Shown: positions 47,468-55,710, counted from the first letter of the stretch. The stretch: 64,000 nt of DNA from Leptotrichia sp. HSP-536 (GCF_041199985.1 NZ_CP165647.1:744001-808000); one strand, 5' to 3'. The notes: generated from the sequence alone by a model not told the origin. Numbers and translations are program-made.

Positions 47468-49114
47468 ATGTCAAAATATGTATTTGGAATTGATTTAGGA
47501 ACAACATATTCTTGTATAGCTCGTGTAGATGAAACAGGTAGAGCAGAAGTAATCAAAAACTTGGAAGGTGAACATATAACTCCTTCTGTAGTAGCTTTTG
47601 AAGATGATACCGTAATCGTAGGAAATGATGCAAAAGAGGAATCCAGTATAAAGCCAGAAACAACTGTAATGCTGGTAAAATCTTATATGGGTCAAAAAAC
47701 TAGCATGATTGATTACAATGGCGAACCTAAAATGCCAGAAGAAATTTCAGCATATATTTTAAAAAAACTTGCAAGAGATGCTTCGGAGCAGCTTGGAGTT
47801 GAAGTAAAAGATGTTGTGATAACTTGTCCTGCATATTTTGGAACAGCAGAACGTACAGCTACTAAAAATGCTGGTAAAATTGCTGGATTGAATGTATTAG
47901 AAATTATAAGTGAACCGACAGCTGCTGCGATATATTATGGATGTACAAAAAAACATGATAAAAAAACAGTTTTAATATATGATCTTGGTGGAGGAACATT
48001 TGATGTTACAGTTATGAGAATAAGTTCTGATAAAATAGAAGTTATATGTTCTGATGGAGATCATGACCTAGGCGGTAAAAATTGGGATGAAACATTAATG
48101 GCTTATTTACTTAATCAGTTTAGTCAAAAAGTTGGATATGAAGTTGAACCAGATGAATATTTGGATCAGAGATTGAGAGAACTGTCTGAAAAACTAAAAA
48201 AGAGACTAACTTCAAGCGCTAAGGCAAGTGGAATGCTGGAAGGCGATGGAAAGCGGGAAAAATTATTGGTAACTAGAGAAGAATTTGACAGAATGACGTC
48301 AGTATATCTTAGAGAAACAATGAATAAAGTGTATGCTGTACTTGAAATAGCTCAAAGTAAAGGATGTCAAATTGATGAAGTTCTTTTGGTTGGTGGTTCA
48401 ACAAGGATGCCACAAGTAAAGGAAACATTGGAGAGAAAATTTGGAAAAGAAAAAGTGCAGTTTCTTGAACCTGACGAAGCTGTAGCTAAAGGGGCTGCAA
48501 TTCATGCTGTAAACGTTTATGTAAATAATCAAAAAAACCTTACCGAAAAGGATTTTGAATCTGAAAAAAATGTACAAGTAAATATCGATGGTGATATAAA
48601 AGAGTTGAATGTAAAAGACTACAAGGAAAAATTAAGTTTTTCTCCAGAAATGATGAGTCTAGGAGGTAAGACAAGGGAAGTTATTATGGCAACAACCAAA
48701 AGTTTTGCATTAAACCCTATTGTAAATGGGAAACAAATTGGCTATAATATGATTATAAAAAATCAGCCCATGAATAATGGTTTTTTAGAAGTTTCAAAAG
48801 TTTTTGGGACTTATCTTGATAATCAGGAAAGTGTAAATATAACAATATATGAAAATGACAGTATGGAAGAGTATTTTGAGCTGGAGGAAAATTTAAAACT
48901 AGGAGATGTAAATTTGGAATTACCTAAAAAACTTCCAAAAAATTCTCCAATAGAAATAACTTTAAAATTAACTAAAGAGGGAATCCTTGAAGTAAAGGGA
49001 CTTGACAAAACTACTAATAAGGAAGTAAAAGTTGAGATGAATACAAAAGGGATTATGTCGAAACAGGAACTGGAGAAAATAAAAGACAAGGTTCAAGGTA
49101 TAACATTAATATAA
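47468..49114 (+). CDS. Atypical Hsp70 (DnaK-like) chaperone, short form
   Basis: A 548-residue Hsp70. The ATPase domain is complete: VFGIDLGTTYSCIARVDE, LIYDLGGGTFDVTVM near residue 171 and LLVGGSTRMPQVKE near 307. After ADEAVAKGAA-like DEAVAKGAAIHAV a beta-sandwich substrate domain can be followed (residues of about 380-510, DVNLELPKKLPKNSPIEITL), but the alpha-helical lid of DnaK (about 100 residues) is nearly absent. It is thus not the housekeeping DnaK. GrpE-like and co-chaperone-like neighbours suggest a dedicated machine with its own clients. Confidence 0.9.
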   Translation: MSKYVFGIDLGTTYSCIARVDETGRAEVIKNLEGEHITPSVVAFEDDTVIVGNDAKEESSIKPETTVMLVKSYMGQKTSMIDYNGEPKMPEEISAYILKKLARDASEQLGVEVKDVVITCPAYFGTAERTATKNAGKIAGLNVLEIISEPTAAAIYYGCTKKHDKKTVLIYDLGGGTFDVTVMRISSDKIEVICSDGDHDLGGKNWDETLMAYLLNQFSQKVGYEVEPDEYLDQRLRELSEKLKKRLTSSAKASGMLEGDGKREKLLVTREEFDRMTSVYLRETMNKVYAVLEIAQSKGCQIDEVLLVGGSTRMPQVKETLERKFGKEKVQFLEPDEAVAKGAAIHAVNVYVNNQKNLTEKDFESEKNVQVNIDGDIKELNVKDYKEKLSFSPEMMSLGGKTREVIMATTKSFALNPIVNGKQIGYNMIIKNQPMNNGFLEVSKVFGTYLDNQESVNITIYENDSMEEYFELEENLKLGDVNLELPKKLPKNSPIEITLKLTKEGILEVKGLDKTTNKEVKVEMNTKGIMSKQELEKIKDKVQGITLI

Positions 49115-49316
49115 AAAAATATTTTTATAAAATACTCAAGTTTTATAATGTCTGAATTGATATTATGGGATTTGAGTAAATTTTTATTTTCTGATCTATA
49201 AAAAATAATTTAATTTGAGTAAAATTATTTTAAAATTACCGTTTGAATTGTAATGTAATGATTTTAACGTAGTTTTGATAGATTTGAATAAATAAAAATG
49301 CGAAGGAGAATATACA
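49115..49316. other. A/T-rich spacer within the Hsp70 cluster
   Basis: No gene. The text ACTCAAG...GGGATTTGAGTAAA (49134-49184) and TTTTAACGTAGTTTTGATAG (49261-49280) faintly resemble the repeat at 62898-63010, perhaps a decayed copy. Confidence 0.3.
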
Positions 49317-50318
49317 GTGTCAAAAGAAATAAAAGATAATTGGTTTATAGTATTAGGATTAGATTTTTATCCTGTTGCTGAAGAAAATGAAGAAAAGATA
49401 AAGGAAAGAATAGAAGAAAAAAAAACTGAATGGGAAAGAAGAAAAGTTCGTGCTCTTAATAAAGAAGATTTTATAAGATATATTAATTCATATGATACTA
49501 TAAAAAAAGAGATGTTAGGAGATAATAATATAAGAAAAGAATTGATAGAAGATGCGATTGCTCCAGTAGATAATGCTTTGAAAATGGGAGAAGGAAGCAT
49601 TAAAGTCTTTACAGATGATATTATAAAAAAAATTTCAAGAGAAACGAAGAGAAGTGAAAAAGTTGTAAGGCAAAGAATTATAGAAAATCCTAATTTTGAA
49701 TTATATGATGAAGCAATCTACAATGAATATCTTGATATTATAAAGAAAAGGACAGATTTTGAAGTAGTAGAAAAATCATTAAAAGTATTGAATAGCGAAA
49801 ATATTTATAGTTTTTTAAATTCTCAACATCTAAAATATGAAAATTTAAATAGTAACGTCATAAGTAAAGAAAGAAAAAAACTAACAAATCTTCATAATAA
49901 TGTATCTTCTGCCAAAAACAAATTGTACAATCAAATTGAAAATATGATTAACAATAATAAAGAAAAACAAAAATATGATAAATATTTAAAATATAATGAA
50001 GTAATGAAAGAATTAAATTATATAAAAATATATAAAAATAAAACCGTAGGAATTAAAACAGTTCAAAATATCAAAAAAATATTAGGAAATGAAAAAGAAG
50101 CAACTAATATTTTTATAGGCTTTTGTGAAGAAAACAATATTGCATACAATCTTTTAGATAACTCAGATACAGGTAAAAGTACTTTAATTAATGAACATGA
50201 AAATTTGAAAATTACATCTGATAGTAAACAAGCGAACTATATGATTAGAATTATTGTGGCTTTAATCGTATTCGCTTTAGGATTTTTTCTGATAAATACA
50301 TATTTTATAGAGATATAA
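49317..50318 (+). CDS. Membrane-anchored possible J-like co-chaperone, 333 aa
   Basis: Starts with GTG at 49317 after GAAGGAGAA. The N-terminus DNWFIVLGLDFYPVAEENEE with a following helical pair (KTEWERRKVRALN, FIRYINSYDTIKKEM) is laid out like a J domain but lacks the HPD tripeptide. A helical middle (residues of about 70-290) follows and a single membrane segment ends the protein (IIVALIVFALGFFLINTYF). Its position after GrpE-like and Hsp70 genes suggests it recruits the chaperone to the membrane. This is inference; by sequence alone it is unnamed. Confidence 0.6.
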   Translation: MSKEIKDNWFIVLGLDFYPVAEENEEKIKERIEEKKTEWERRKVRALNKEDFIRYINSYDTIKKEMLGDNNIRKELIEDAIAPVDNALKMGEGSIKVFTDDIIKKISRETKRSEKVVRQRIIENPNFELYDEAIYNEYLDIIKKRTDFEVVEKSLKVLNSENIYSFLNSQHLKYENLNSNVISKERKKLTNLHNNVSSAKNKLYNQIENMINNNKEKQKYDKYLKYNEVMKELNYIKIYKNKTVGIKTVQNIKKILGNEKEATNIFIGFCEENNIAYNLLDNSDTGKSTLINEHENLKITSDSKQANYMIRIIVALIVFALGFFLINTYFIEI

Positions 50319-50351
50319 AAGGATAATTATATAGTATTCTGTATTTTTTTA

Positions 50352-50360
50352 TGTTATAAT
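50352..50360 (+). promoter_or_regulatory. Extended -10 promoter upstream of the HsdS-like gene
   Basis: TGTTATAAT (TATAAT 50355-50360), 36 bases before the start; no clear -35 box. Confidence 0.55.
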
Positions 50361-50395
50361 AAATATGAAAAAAAATAAAATAAGAAGAGGTAAAA

Positions 50396-50983
50396 ATGAA
50401 ATTAGGAGATAATGTAGATATAATAGCGCCATTAAATGTAAAAACAGCTGATTCAGAAACAGGATATTTTTTACTCAATCCAACAATGGTAGATAACGGA
50501 AGAATAAAAAATCTTGATTATGCAGAAGTTCCAGATAGATATAAAAATGGAAAAAATAAAATAGCAGATAAATATTTTATAAAAAAGGATGATGTATTGT
50601 TTCAGGCTAAAGGAAGTAAAATAGAAGTAGTGTATGTAGACAAAAACTATGAAAAAGTTCTTCCATCAACGCTTTATTTTATTTTACGACCAAATGAAAA
50701 AATAAATCCCAAATATCTTCAATGGCTTTTAAAAACAGAGTTAGTATTATTGTATTTTGAAAAGAAATATAAAACAATGGGGACTGTTAGAGCTGTGAAT
50801 AAAGGAGATATAGTAGCACTAAACGTGAAGATACCTGAAAGAAAAGTTCAGGATGAAATGGCTAAAATAATAATAAGTTTAGAAGAAGAAGAATACGATA
50901 CAATAAAATATTTGAAAATAAAAAGAAAATATATTGAAGAAAGAATGATTGAGAATAATCAGGTGATAGTAGATGAAGAATAA
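50396..50983 (+). CDS. Half-size HsdS-like DNA specificity protein
   Basis: A 195-residue protein built like one target-recognition domain plus one spacer helix of a type I restriction S subunit. Landmarks are YFIKKDDVLFQAKGSKIEVV (the GDIL-type strand), STLYFILRPNEKINPKYLQW, KTMGTVRAVNKGDIVALNVK and IPERKVQDEMAKIIISLEEE (the conserved IPLPPLxxQ region). Normal HsdS has two such halves; a single half would have to dimerise. No hsdR is near. The stop overlaps the next gene by 11 bp, so the two are coupled. Confidence 0.78.
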   Translation: MKLGDNVDIIAPLNVKTADSETGYFLLNPTMVDNGRIKNLDYAEVPDRYKNGKNKIADKYFIKKDDVLFQAKGSKIEVVYVDKNYEKVLPSTLYFILRPNEKINPKYLQWLLKTELVLLYFEKKYKTMGTVRAVNKGDIVALNVKIPERKVQDEMAKIIISLEEEEYDTIKYLKIKRKYIEERMIENNQVIVDEE

Positions 50984-52109
50984 GTTTTTTAAAGTTATGA
51001 GTGAAGAACTTGAAAATGAAAAAAATTCAAAAAAAATAGAAATAGTTAAAATATCGTTACTTTTATATACAGCTGTAATAAGTAAAGTCATTTATGAAGA
51101 ATTAGATGTTTTGAAAAATAATAATTACTTATTTTTGGAATATTTAAATAATATAGATTTTACATACAATTTAAAAGAAAATTATTTAAAAAATATGAAA
51201 AATTTGTCAAATAAAATAAAGATATTTGAAGAAACTTATAAATTGATAGAAAGCCGTTTAAACAGGGAAGAACTGATTGAAGATGCAGGAGCTATGGAAA
51301 TAGATATCAAATTGGATATTTTTAGAGGGAAATATGTAAAAATAGCAAAAAATTATATTGATAAAATAATTAACTGTGCAGCAATACACAATGACAACAC
51401 AGTTCAGTTGTTATCAGAGATTCTTGGAATAAAAGACAATGAAATTTTGTACGATATTAACTTTTCTGAAGAAAATATATTTTATAACTACAAAATACAA
51501 AAAAATGAAATAGAAATTATTACAGATATTTTATTTTCTATAGCTAATTTAAAAAATAAAGAAAAAAAATCAATAATTTTAACAAAAGAAATAACTTCCA
51601 AAAAATTAATATACGAGTCAATAATAAATAATAAAAAAGGTATAGTGGAAAAAAGTGCTATTGATTCATTGACTTTAAAAGAAAAGGAAGAAATTGTAAA
51701 ATCAGATAAAATTCAATGTATAATATCTGTACCATTTAATAATGTTTTAAAAAATCAAGTAATAATATTTAACGAAGAAAAAGAAAATAAAGGGCATATA
51801 TTGTTTGTTCAGACACAGGACTTTTTTGAAAAAGGAAATGAAAAAATCAAAGTGGAAAATTTTAAGGAACTGTTGGAAATTCTTGATAAAAATGAAGAAG
51901 TTAACGGAGTCTTAAAATTAGTTTCTAATGAGACTGTATTAGAGAAAGAATGTAATTTTGATATTTTGAATTATGTTTTTAAAATAAAAGAGAAAATTAA
52001 TTTGGAAGAACTAATGGCAGAAAAAAATGAAATTTATGAAATGATGATGAAAAAAAGAGAAAAATGTGATAATTTAGTGCGAGAACTTTTAGAAATAAAG
52101 AATAGATAA
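50973..52109 (+). CDS. Degenerate HsdM-like protein, 378 aa
   Basis: Residues of about 225-310 resemble the C-terminal part of the HsdM N6-adenine methyltransferase domain: IVKSDKIQCIISVPFNNVL, then VIIFNEEKENKGHILFVQTQ and DFFEKGNEKIKVENFKELLE. The AdoMet motif I and the NPPF/NPPY catalytic motif are not visible, so methylation is unlikely. The first 200 residues are helical, and a coiled tail (ELMAEKNEIYEMMMKKREKC) ends it. It may be a structural partner of the HsdS-like protein. AGGTGATAG inside the previous gene is its ribosome site. Confidence 0.6.
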   Translation: MKNKFFKVMSEELENEKNSKKIEIVKISLLLYTAVISKVIYEELDVLKNNNYLFLEYLNNIDFTYNLKENYLKNMKNLSNKIKIFEETYKLIESRLNREELIEDAGAMEIDIKLDIFRGKYVKIAKNYIDKIINCAAIHNDNTVQLLSEILGIKDNEILYDINFSEENIFYNYKIQKNEIEIITDILFSIANLKNKEKKSIILTKEITSKKLIYESIINNKKGIVEKSAIDSLTLKEKEEIVKSDKIQCIISVPFNNVLKNQVIIFNEEKENKGHILFVQTQDFFEKGNEKIKVENFKELLEILDKNEEVNGVLKLVSNETVLEKECNFDILNYVFKIKEKINLEELMAEKNEIYEMMMKKREKCDNLVRELLEIKNR

Positions 52110-52133
52110 TTTTAACAGTGAAAATAAATTTTT

Positions 52134-52161
52134 AGGAAAGGATATGAGAGTATATCTCTGA
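52134..52161 (+). promoter_or_regulatory. Leader mini-ORF upstream of paralog 1
   Basis: AGGAAAGGA (52134-52142) is followed by ATG-AGA-GTA-TAT-CTC-TGA (52144-52161), MRVYL, ending 6 bases before the next start. AGAG/CTCT pairs within it. Confidence 0.5.
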
Positions 52162-52167
52162 ATAAAA

Positions 52168-52773
52168 ATGCAAACAAATACAAAGAAGACATTGAACGAA
52201 ATAAAGAAAGGGATAGCACTTGGTTTATTATTAACGAGTTTTTATGGTATAGGAGCATATATTTATAAAACTAAAATTAGAATAGATAAAGATTTAGTAA
52301 AAAGATTTTCAAAAAAGAAATATAAAAAAATTAATGGTCACATATATAAATGGTCAGAGGATCAAAAATCTACATTTCAAATAAGAAATCTTGGATATGA
52401 AAAAAGATTTTCAAAAACAGCTAATCTAAAAGAATTGGAAAATGGATTAGAAGAGGAATATTGCAATGCGGTAAAAGAAATTAAAAAAGTTGACAAAGAA
52501 ATAGTCCCAGGAACAAATGTTCCTTTTAAAGAGGCTACTTACATACAAGTACATGATGCTTATAAGGAATATTTACAAAAAATAGTTCAAATAAGACAAA
52601 TATTTTTTACTAAAATAGGAGGATCGAAGTTTGAAAATCATATAAAATGCAAATATGAAGATACTAAATGGAATATGGATAATTATAAGTATAATTCACC
52701 GGATTTTAAGAGTGAAGAAATTTATAATTACTTTGTTCCCAGTGATTTGAAGGATGATAAAAATGTTGACTGA
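52168..52773 (+). CDS. Tandem membrane-anchored family, copy 1 (201 aa)
   Basis: Not a family I recognise. An N-terminal membrane anchor (IKKGIALGLLLTSFYGIGAY) precedes a conserved core: NLGYEKRFSKTANLKELENG, EYCNAVKEIKKVDKEIVPGT, then IPFKEATY-type and YKEYLQKIVQIRQIF, and a C-terminal IKCKYEDTKWNMDN with a Cys. The anchor has no cleavable signal or lipobox, so the core would face the periplasm or cytoplasm from the membrane. The last 11 bases overlap copy 2. It may share a transcript with the HsdM-like gene 58 bp upstream. Confidence 0.75.
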   Translation: MQTNTKKTLNEIKKGIALGLLLTSFYGIGAYIYKTKIRIDKDLVKRFSKKKYKKINGHIYKWSEDQKSTFQIRNLGYEKRFSKTANLKELENGLEEEYCNAVKEIKKVDKEIVPGTNVPFKEATYIQVHDAYKEYLQKIVQIRQIFFTKIGGSKFENHIKCKYEDTKWNMDNYKYNSPDFKSEEIYNYFVPSDLKDDKNVD

Positions 52774-53419
52774 AATAAGAAAAGGAATAGTCATAGGTTT
52801 TTTATTAACAAGTTTTTATGGAATAGGCATATATATTTATAAAAATAAAATAAGAGCTAAAATCGAAGTAAAAGACAAAGAAGACAATGAAAAAAATACA
52901 GAGCATATAATAATTAATGGTTATGAGTATAAATCGTCAGAGAATGAAAATCCTACATTTAAAAAAAGAAATCTTGGATACGAGAAAAGATTTTCAAAAA
53001 CTCCAACGCTAGAAGAACTAGAAAATGGGTTAAAAGAGGAATATTGTAATGCAGTAAGAGAAATTGAAAAAGTTGACCAGGGAATAGTTCCAGGAACAAA
53101 TATTCCTTTTAAAGAGGCTACTTATATACAAGTAAATGATGCTTATAAGAAATATTTACAAAAAATAGCTCAGATTAGACAGATATTTTTTTATACTGCG
53201 CCATTTACAATATCACCTAATGAAGAAGAATATGAAATTAAAGACATAAATCTACGTCTTAAATATCTTAAAAAACGCTCAGAAGTTTTTGAAGACCATA
53301 TAAAGTGCAAATATAAAGATACTAAGTGGAATATGGATAATATGAAATATCAATTAAAATTTGATAATTTTGAAAGTTTTCATTATTATTATGATCGTCG
53401 TAGTGATTTTGAGTTATAA
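52763..53419 (+). CDS. Tandem membrane-anchored family, copy 2 (218 aa)
   Basis: Same layout as copy 1: anchor IRKGIVIGFLLTSFYGIGIY, linker rich in Lys/Glu, RNLGYEKRFSKTPTLEELEN, VDQGIVPGTNIPFKEATYIQ, YKKYLQKIAQIRQIF and IKCKYKDTKWNMDN. An insert of about 30 residues follows the IRQIF helix. ATG 52763 has AAGGAT nearby; ATG 52754 is in frame. Unlike the other copies it has no leader mini-ORF, because its start lies inside the end of copy 1. Confidence 0.75.
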   Translation: MLTEIRKGIVIGFLLTSFYGIGIYIYKNKIRAKIEVKDKEDNEKNTEHIIINGYEYKSSENENPTFKKRNLGYEKRFSKTPTLEELENGLKEEYCNAVREIEKVDQGIVPGTNIPFKEATYIQVNDAYKKYLQKIAQIRQIFFYTAPFTISPNEEEYEIKDINLRLKYLKKRSEVFEDHIKCKYKDTKWNMDNMKYQLKFDNFESFHYYYDRRSDFEL

Positions 53420-53442
53420 AATTTTATAAAATATACATTTAC

Positions 53443-53487
53443 GGAAAGGAAGATATGATAATTTTATTTGTTATCATAATTAATTAA
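53443..53487 (+). promoter_or_regulatory. Leader mini-ORF and hairpin upstream of paralog 3
   Basis: GGAAAGGA (53443-53450), then a 10-codon ORF MIILFVIIIN (53455-53487) that stops 2 bases before the ATG at 53490. TATGATAA (53454-53461) pairs perfectly with TTATCATA (53471-53478). Confidence 0.6.
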
Positions 53488-53489
53488 AG

Positions 53490-54020
53490 ATGGGAAAAAT
53501 GTTAATTGAGATAAGAAAAGGGATAGCACTTGGTTTATTATTAACAAGTTTTTATGGTGTGAAAGAGCATATTTATAATTTGAAAACAAAATTTGAAGAA
53601 ATTAATGGTTATAAATACAAATGGTCTAAAGATAAAAAATCAACATTTATTAAAAAAAATCTTGGATATGAAAAAAGATTTTCAAAAACAGCAAGTCCAG
53701 AAGAACTGGAAAATGGACTAAAAAAAGAATATTGCAACGCAGTAAGGGAAATAAAAAAAGTTGACCGTAAAATAGTTCCAGGAACAAACATTCCTTTTAA
53801 AAAGGCAACTTATACACAAGTAGATGACGCCTATAAGGAATATTTACAAAAAATAGCTCAAATTCAACAGGTTGTTTACGCTATAGTACCAGATGATAAT
53901 GGAAATTTTGAATACTATATAAACTGCGAATATAGAGGAACTAAGTGGAATAGTGACAATTCAATATATTTGACACCGTTATTTTATAGCTCAGAAGCTA
54001 ACGATTACTATTCTAAATAA
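53490..54020 (+). CDS. Tandem membrane-anchored family, copy 3 (176 aa)
   Basis: The shortest intact copy: anchor IRKGIALGLLLTSFYGVKEH, almost no linker, then NLGYEKRFSKTASPEELENG, VDRKIVPGTNIPFKKATYTQ, YKEYLQKIAQIQQVV and INCEYRGTKWNSDN. The conserved core is kept while the linker and the region after the third helix vary, which suggests the core and the anchor are under selection. ATG 53490 or 53499. The leader mini-ORF ends 2 bases upstream, so initiation may be coupled to it. Confidence 0.73.
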   Translation: MGKMLIEIRKGIALGLLLTSFYGVKEHIYNLKTKFEEINGYKYKWSKDKKSTFIKKNLGYEKRFSKTASPEELENGLKKEYCNAVREIKKVDRKIVPGTNIPFKKATYTQVDDAYKEYLQKIAQIQQVVYAIVPDDNGNFEYYINCEYRGTKWNSDNSIYLTPLFYSSEANDYYSK

Positions 54021-54072
54021 TTTATCAATTTTAACTTTAAAAAATTTACAATAAAACAGAAATATGTTTCAT

Positions 54073-54109
54073 GGAAAGGGGAAATATGATATTTAATTTT
54101 TTATCATAA
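54073..54109 (+). promoter_or_regulatory. Leader mini-ORF and hairpin upstream of paralog 4
   Basis: GGAAAGGGG (54073-54081), then MIFNFLS (54086-54109). TATGATA (54085-54091) pairs with TATCATA (54102-54108). Confidence 0.6.
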
Positions 54110-54120
54110 TTATGTAGAAA

Positions 54121-54786
54121 ATGAAAATAGATAGTATTAAAAAAATATTGATTGAAATAATAAAAGGAGTAATACTTGGTTTATTATTAATAGGTTTCTA
54201 TAGTATAGAGGCATATGTTTATAAAAATCAAAATCAAAATAAATTAGAAACTAAAACTAAAATAAAAAATAATCTAGAAAATAATAAAAAAAAATTAGAA
54301 AAAAATGCTAACATGCAAAATCTTAAAAATAAAACATATGAAAAAATTAATGGCTATGAGTACAAAAGGTCTGAAAATGAGAATCCTACATTTTCAAAAA
54401 GAAGTCTTGGATATGAAAAAAGGTTTTCAAAAACGGCTAGTCCAGAAGAACTGGAAAATGGATTAAAAGCGGAATATTGCAATGCAGTAAAAGAAATCGA
54501 AAAGGTTGATCAGAAAATAGTTCCAGGAACAAATATTCCTTTTAAAGAAGCTACTTATATGCAAGTGCATGACGCATATAAGGAATATTTACAAAAAATA
54601 GCTCAAATCAGAGATATAATTTTTATAACTCGAGTTGATATTGATATAGACGTAGAAAAAACTACGCAAATTTTTGAAAACCATATAAAATGTAAATATA
54701 ACGATACTAGATGGAATACAGAAAATTCATATTATACAGTATTCGATTTTTACAACAAAGAAGTTAATGATTATTATTATGAATAA
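54121..54786 (+). CDS. Tandem membrane-anchored family, copy 4 (221 aa)
   Basis: Anchor IIKGVILGLLLIGFYSIEAY, then a long Asn/Lys linker of about 50 residues, RSLGYEKRFSKTASPEELEN, VDQKIVPGTNIPFKEATYMQ, YKEYLQKIAQIRDII and IKCKYNDTRWNTEN. The linker length differs strongly from copy 3, the core does not. No ribosome site directly precedes ATG 54121; the nearest strong one serves the leader mini-ORF 35-48 bases upstream. Confidence 0.73.
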   Translation: MKIDSIKKILIEIIKGVILGLLLIGFYSIEAYVYKNQNQNKLETKTKIKNNLENNKKKLEKNANMQNLKNKTYEKINGYEYKRSENENPTFSKRSLGYEKRFSKTASPEELENGLKAEYCNAVKEIEKVDQKIVPGTNIPFKEATYMQVHDAYKEYLQKIAQIRDIIFITRVDIDIDVEKTTQIFENHIKCKYNDTRWNTENSYYTVFDFYNKEVNDYYYE

Positions 54787-54828
54787 ATCTTTAATTTTAA
54801 TTTATAAAAATCGAATATATATTTACAG

Positions 54829-54862
54829 AAAGGAAAATATGATATTTTATTTGTTATTATAA
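54829..54862 (+). promoter_or_regulatory. Leader mini-ORF and hairpin upstream of paralog 5
   Basis: GAAAGGAAAA (from about 54828), then MIFYLLL (54839-54862). TATGATA-like and TTATTATA arms pair with one G-T mismatch. Confidence 0.5.
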
Positions 54863-54895
54863 TTAAACAAAAAGATGAGAATAAAAAAATGCTGA

Positions 54896-55421
54896 ATGGA
54901 AATAAGAAAAGGGATAGTAATTGGTTTATTATTAACAAATTTCTATGGTGTAGGAGCGTACATTTATAAAAGTCAGAATAAAAGTAAAGCAGTAACTGAA
55001 ACTAAAAAAAACAGTGATATAAAAAAACAAAACACTAAAGGTAATTATGAAGTATATGAATATAAAAATAAAGGCGATAACGAATCTAAATTTTTAAAAA
55101 GAAACTTAGGTGAAAAAAAGATTGCAGAAGCAGCAGATAAAGAAAAAGTGTATAATGAACTAAAATCAGAATATTGCAATGCAATAAAAGAAATTGAAAA
55201 AGTTGATCAGAAAATAGTCCCAGGAACTGATATTTCCTTTAAAGAGGCTACTTATAGGCAAGTAGACGACGCCTTATAAGGAATATTTGCAAAAAATAGC
55301 TCAAATAAGGAAAGCAACAATAGAAAATATTGATATAGAAAGTGAAACAAAATGTTATTATGAGTCAACTAAATGGGAAAATGTAAATAATTTGGATTAT
55401 AGATTAAAAAAATTTCTTTAG
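54896..55421 (+). pseudogene. Tandem membrane-anchored family, copy 5, frameshifted
   Basis: MEIRKGIVIGLLLTNFYGVG opens it, then a diverged RNLGEKKIAEAADKEKVYNE and VDQKIVPGTDISFKEATYRQ. At 55271-55279 GCCTTATAAG has one more T than the other copies (GCCTATAAG), giving a stop at 55279. Removing it continues YKEYLQKIAQIRKAT and CYYESTKWENVNN to a stop at 55421. It is the most diverged copy at the end of the array, so decay is likely. A further ATG at 54890 is out of frame. Confidence 0.78.
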
Positions 55422-55500
55422 ATATATATGACAGTAAAAAAATTATACTAACCTAAGTATTTGAATTTTTGGAAAGATGTATACAATATATTTAAATTAA

Positions 55501-55556
55501 AAAAAGTTATTTTAGGAATAATATCTATTTTCTGAGATAGCTTTTTTAGTTTTTTA
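55501..55556 (+). terminator. Intrinsic terminator of the tandem array
   Basis: AAAAAGTTATTTTAGGAAT (55501) pairs with ATTTTCTGAGATAGCTTTTT (to 55546) over about 18 positions including several G-U pairs, followed by T-rich DNA. Confidence 0.82.
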
Positions 55557-55710
55557 AATATCAGGATAACTTATACATATTTTAAAATATGCTATATAAT
55601 CTATAATAAAATATATAATAATTTGTGTGATTTGTTTCAAAACAATTATAAAACATTGTATTTTTTGCATCAACTATATACACATAATTCTTTTTATGTA
55701 AAAAAATATA
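55557..55710. other. A/T-rich intergenic region
   Basis: No gene is seen between the array terminator and the next promoter, nor in the roughly 265-base leader at 55740-56004, which is A-rich and Lys-codon-like near 55900-55960. Confidence 0.4.

Noticed and set aside
46857..49114. Housekeeping grpE-dnaK operon
   Set aside because: The Hsp70 lacks the lid, the GrpE-like protein is diverged, and no CIRCE element, hrcA or typical dnaJ is present.
49134..49285. Third copy of the dispersed repeat within the Hsp70 cluster
   Set aside because: Only short matches (GAGTAAA, TTTTAA-GTAGTTTT) could be aligned by eye; too weak to call without computation.
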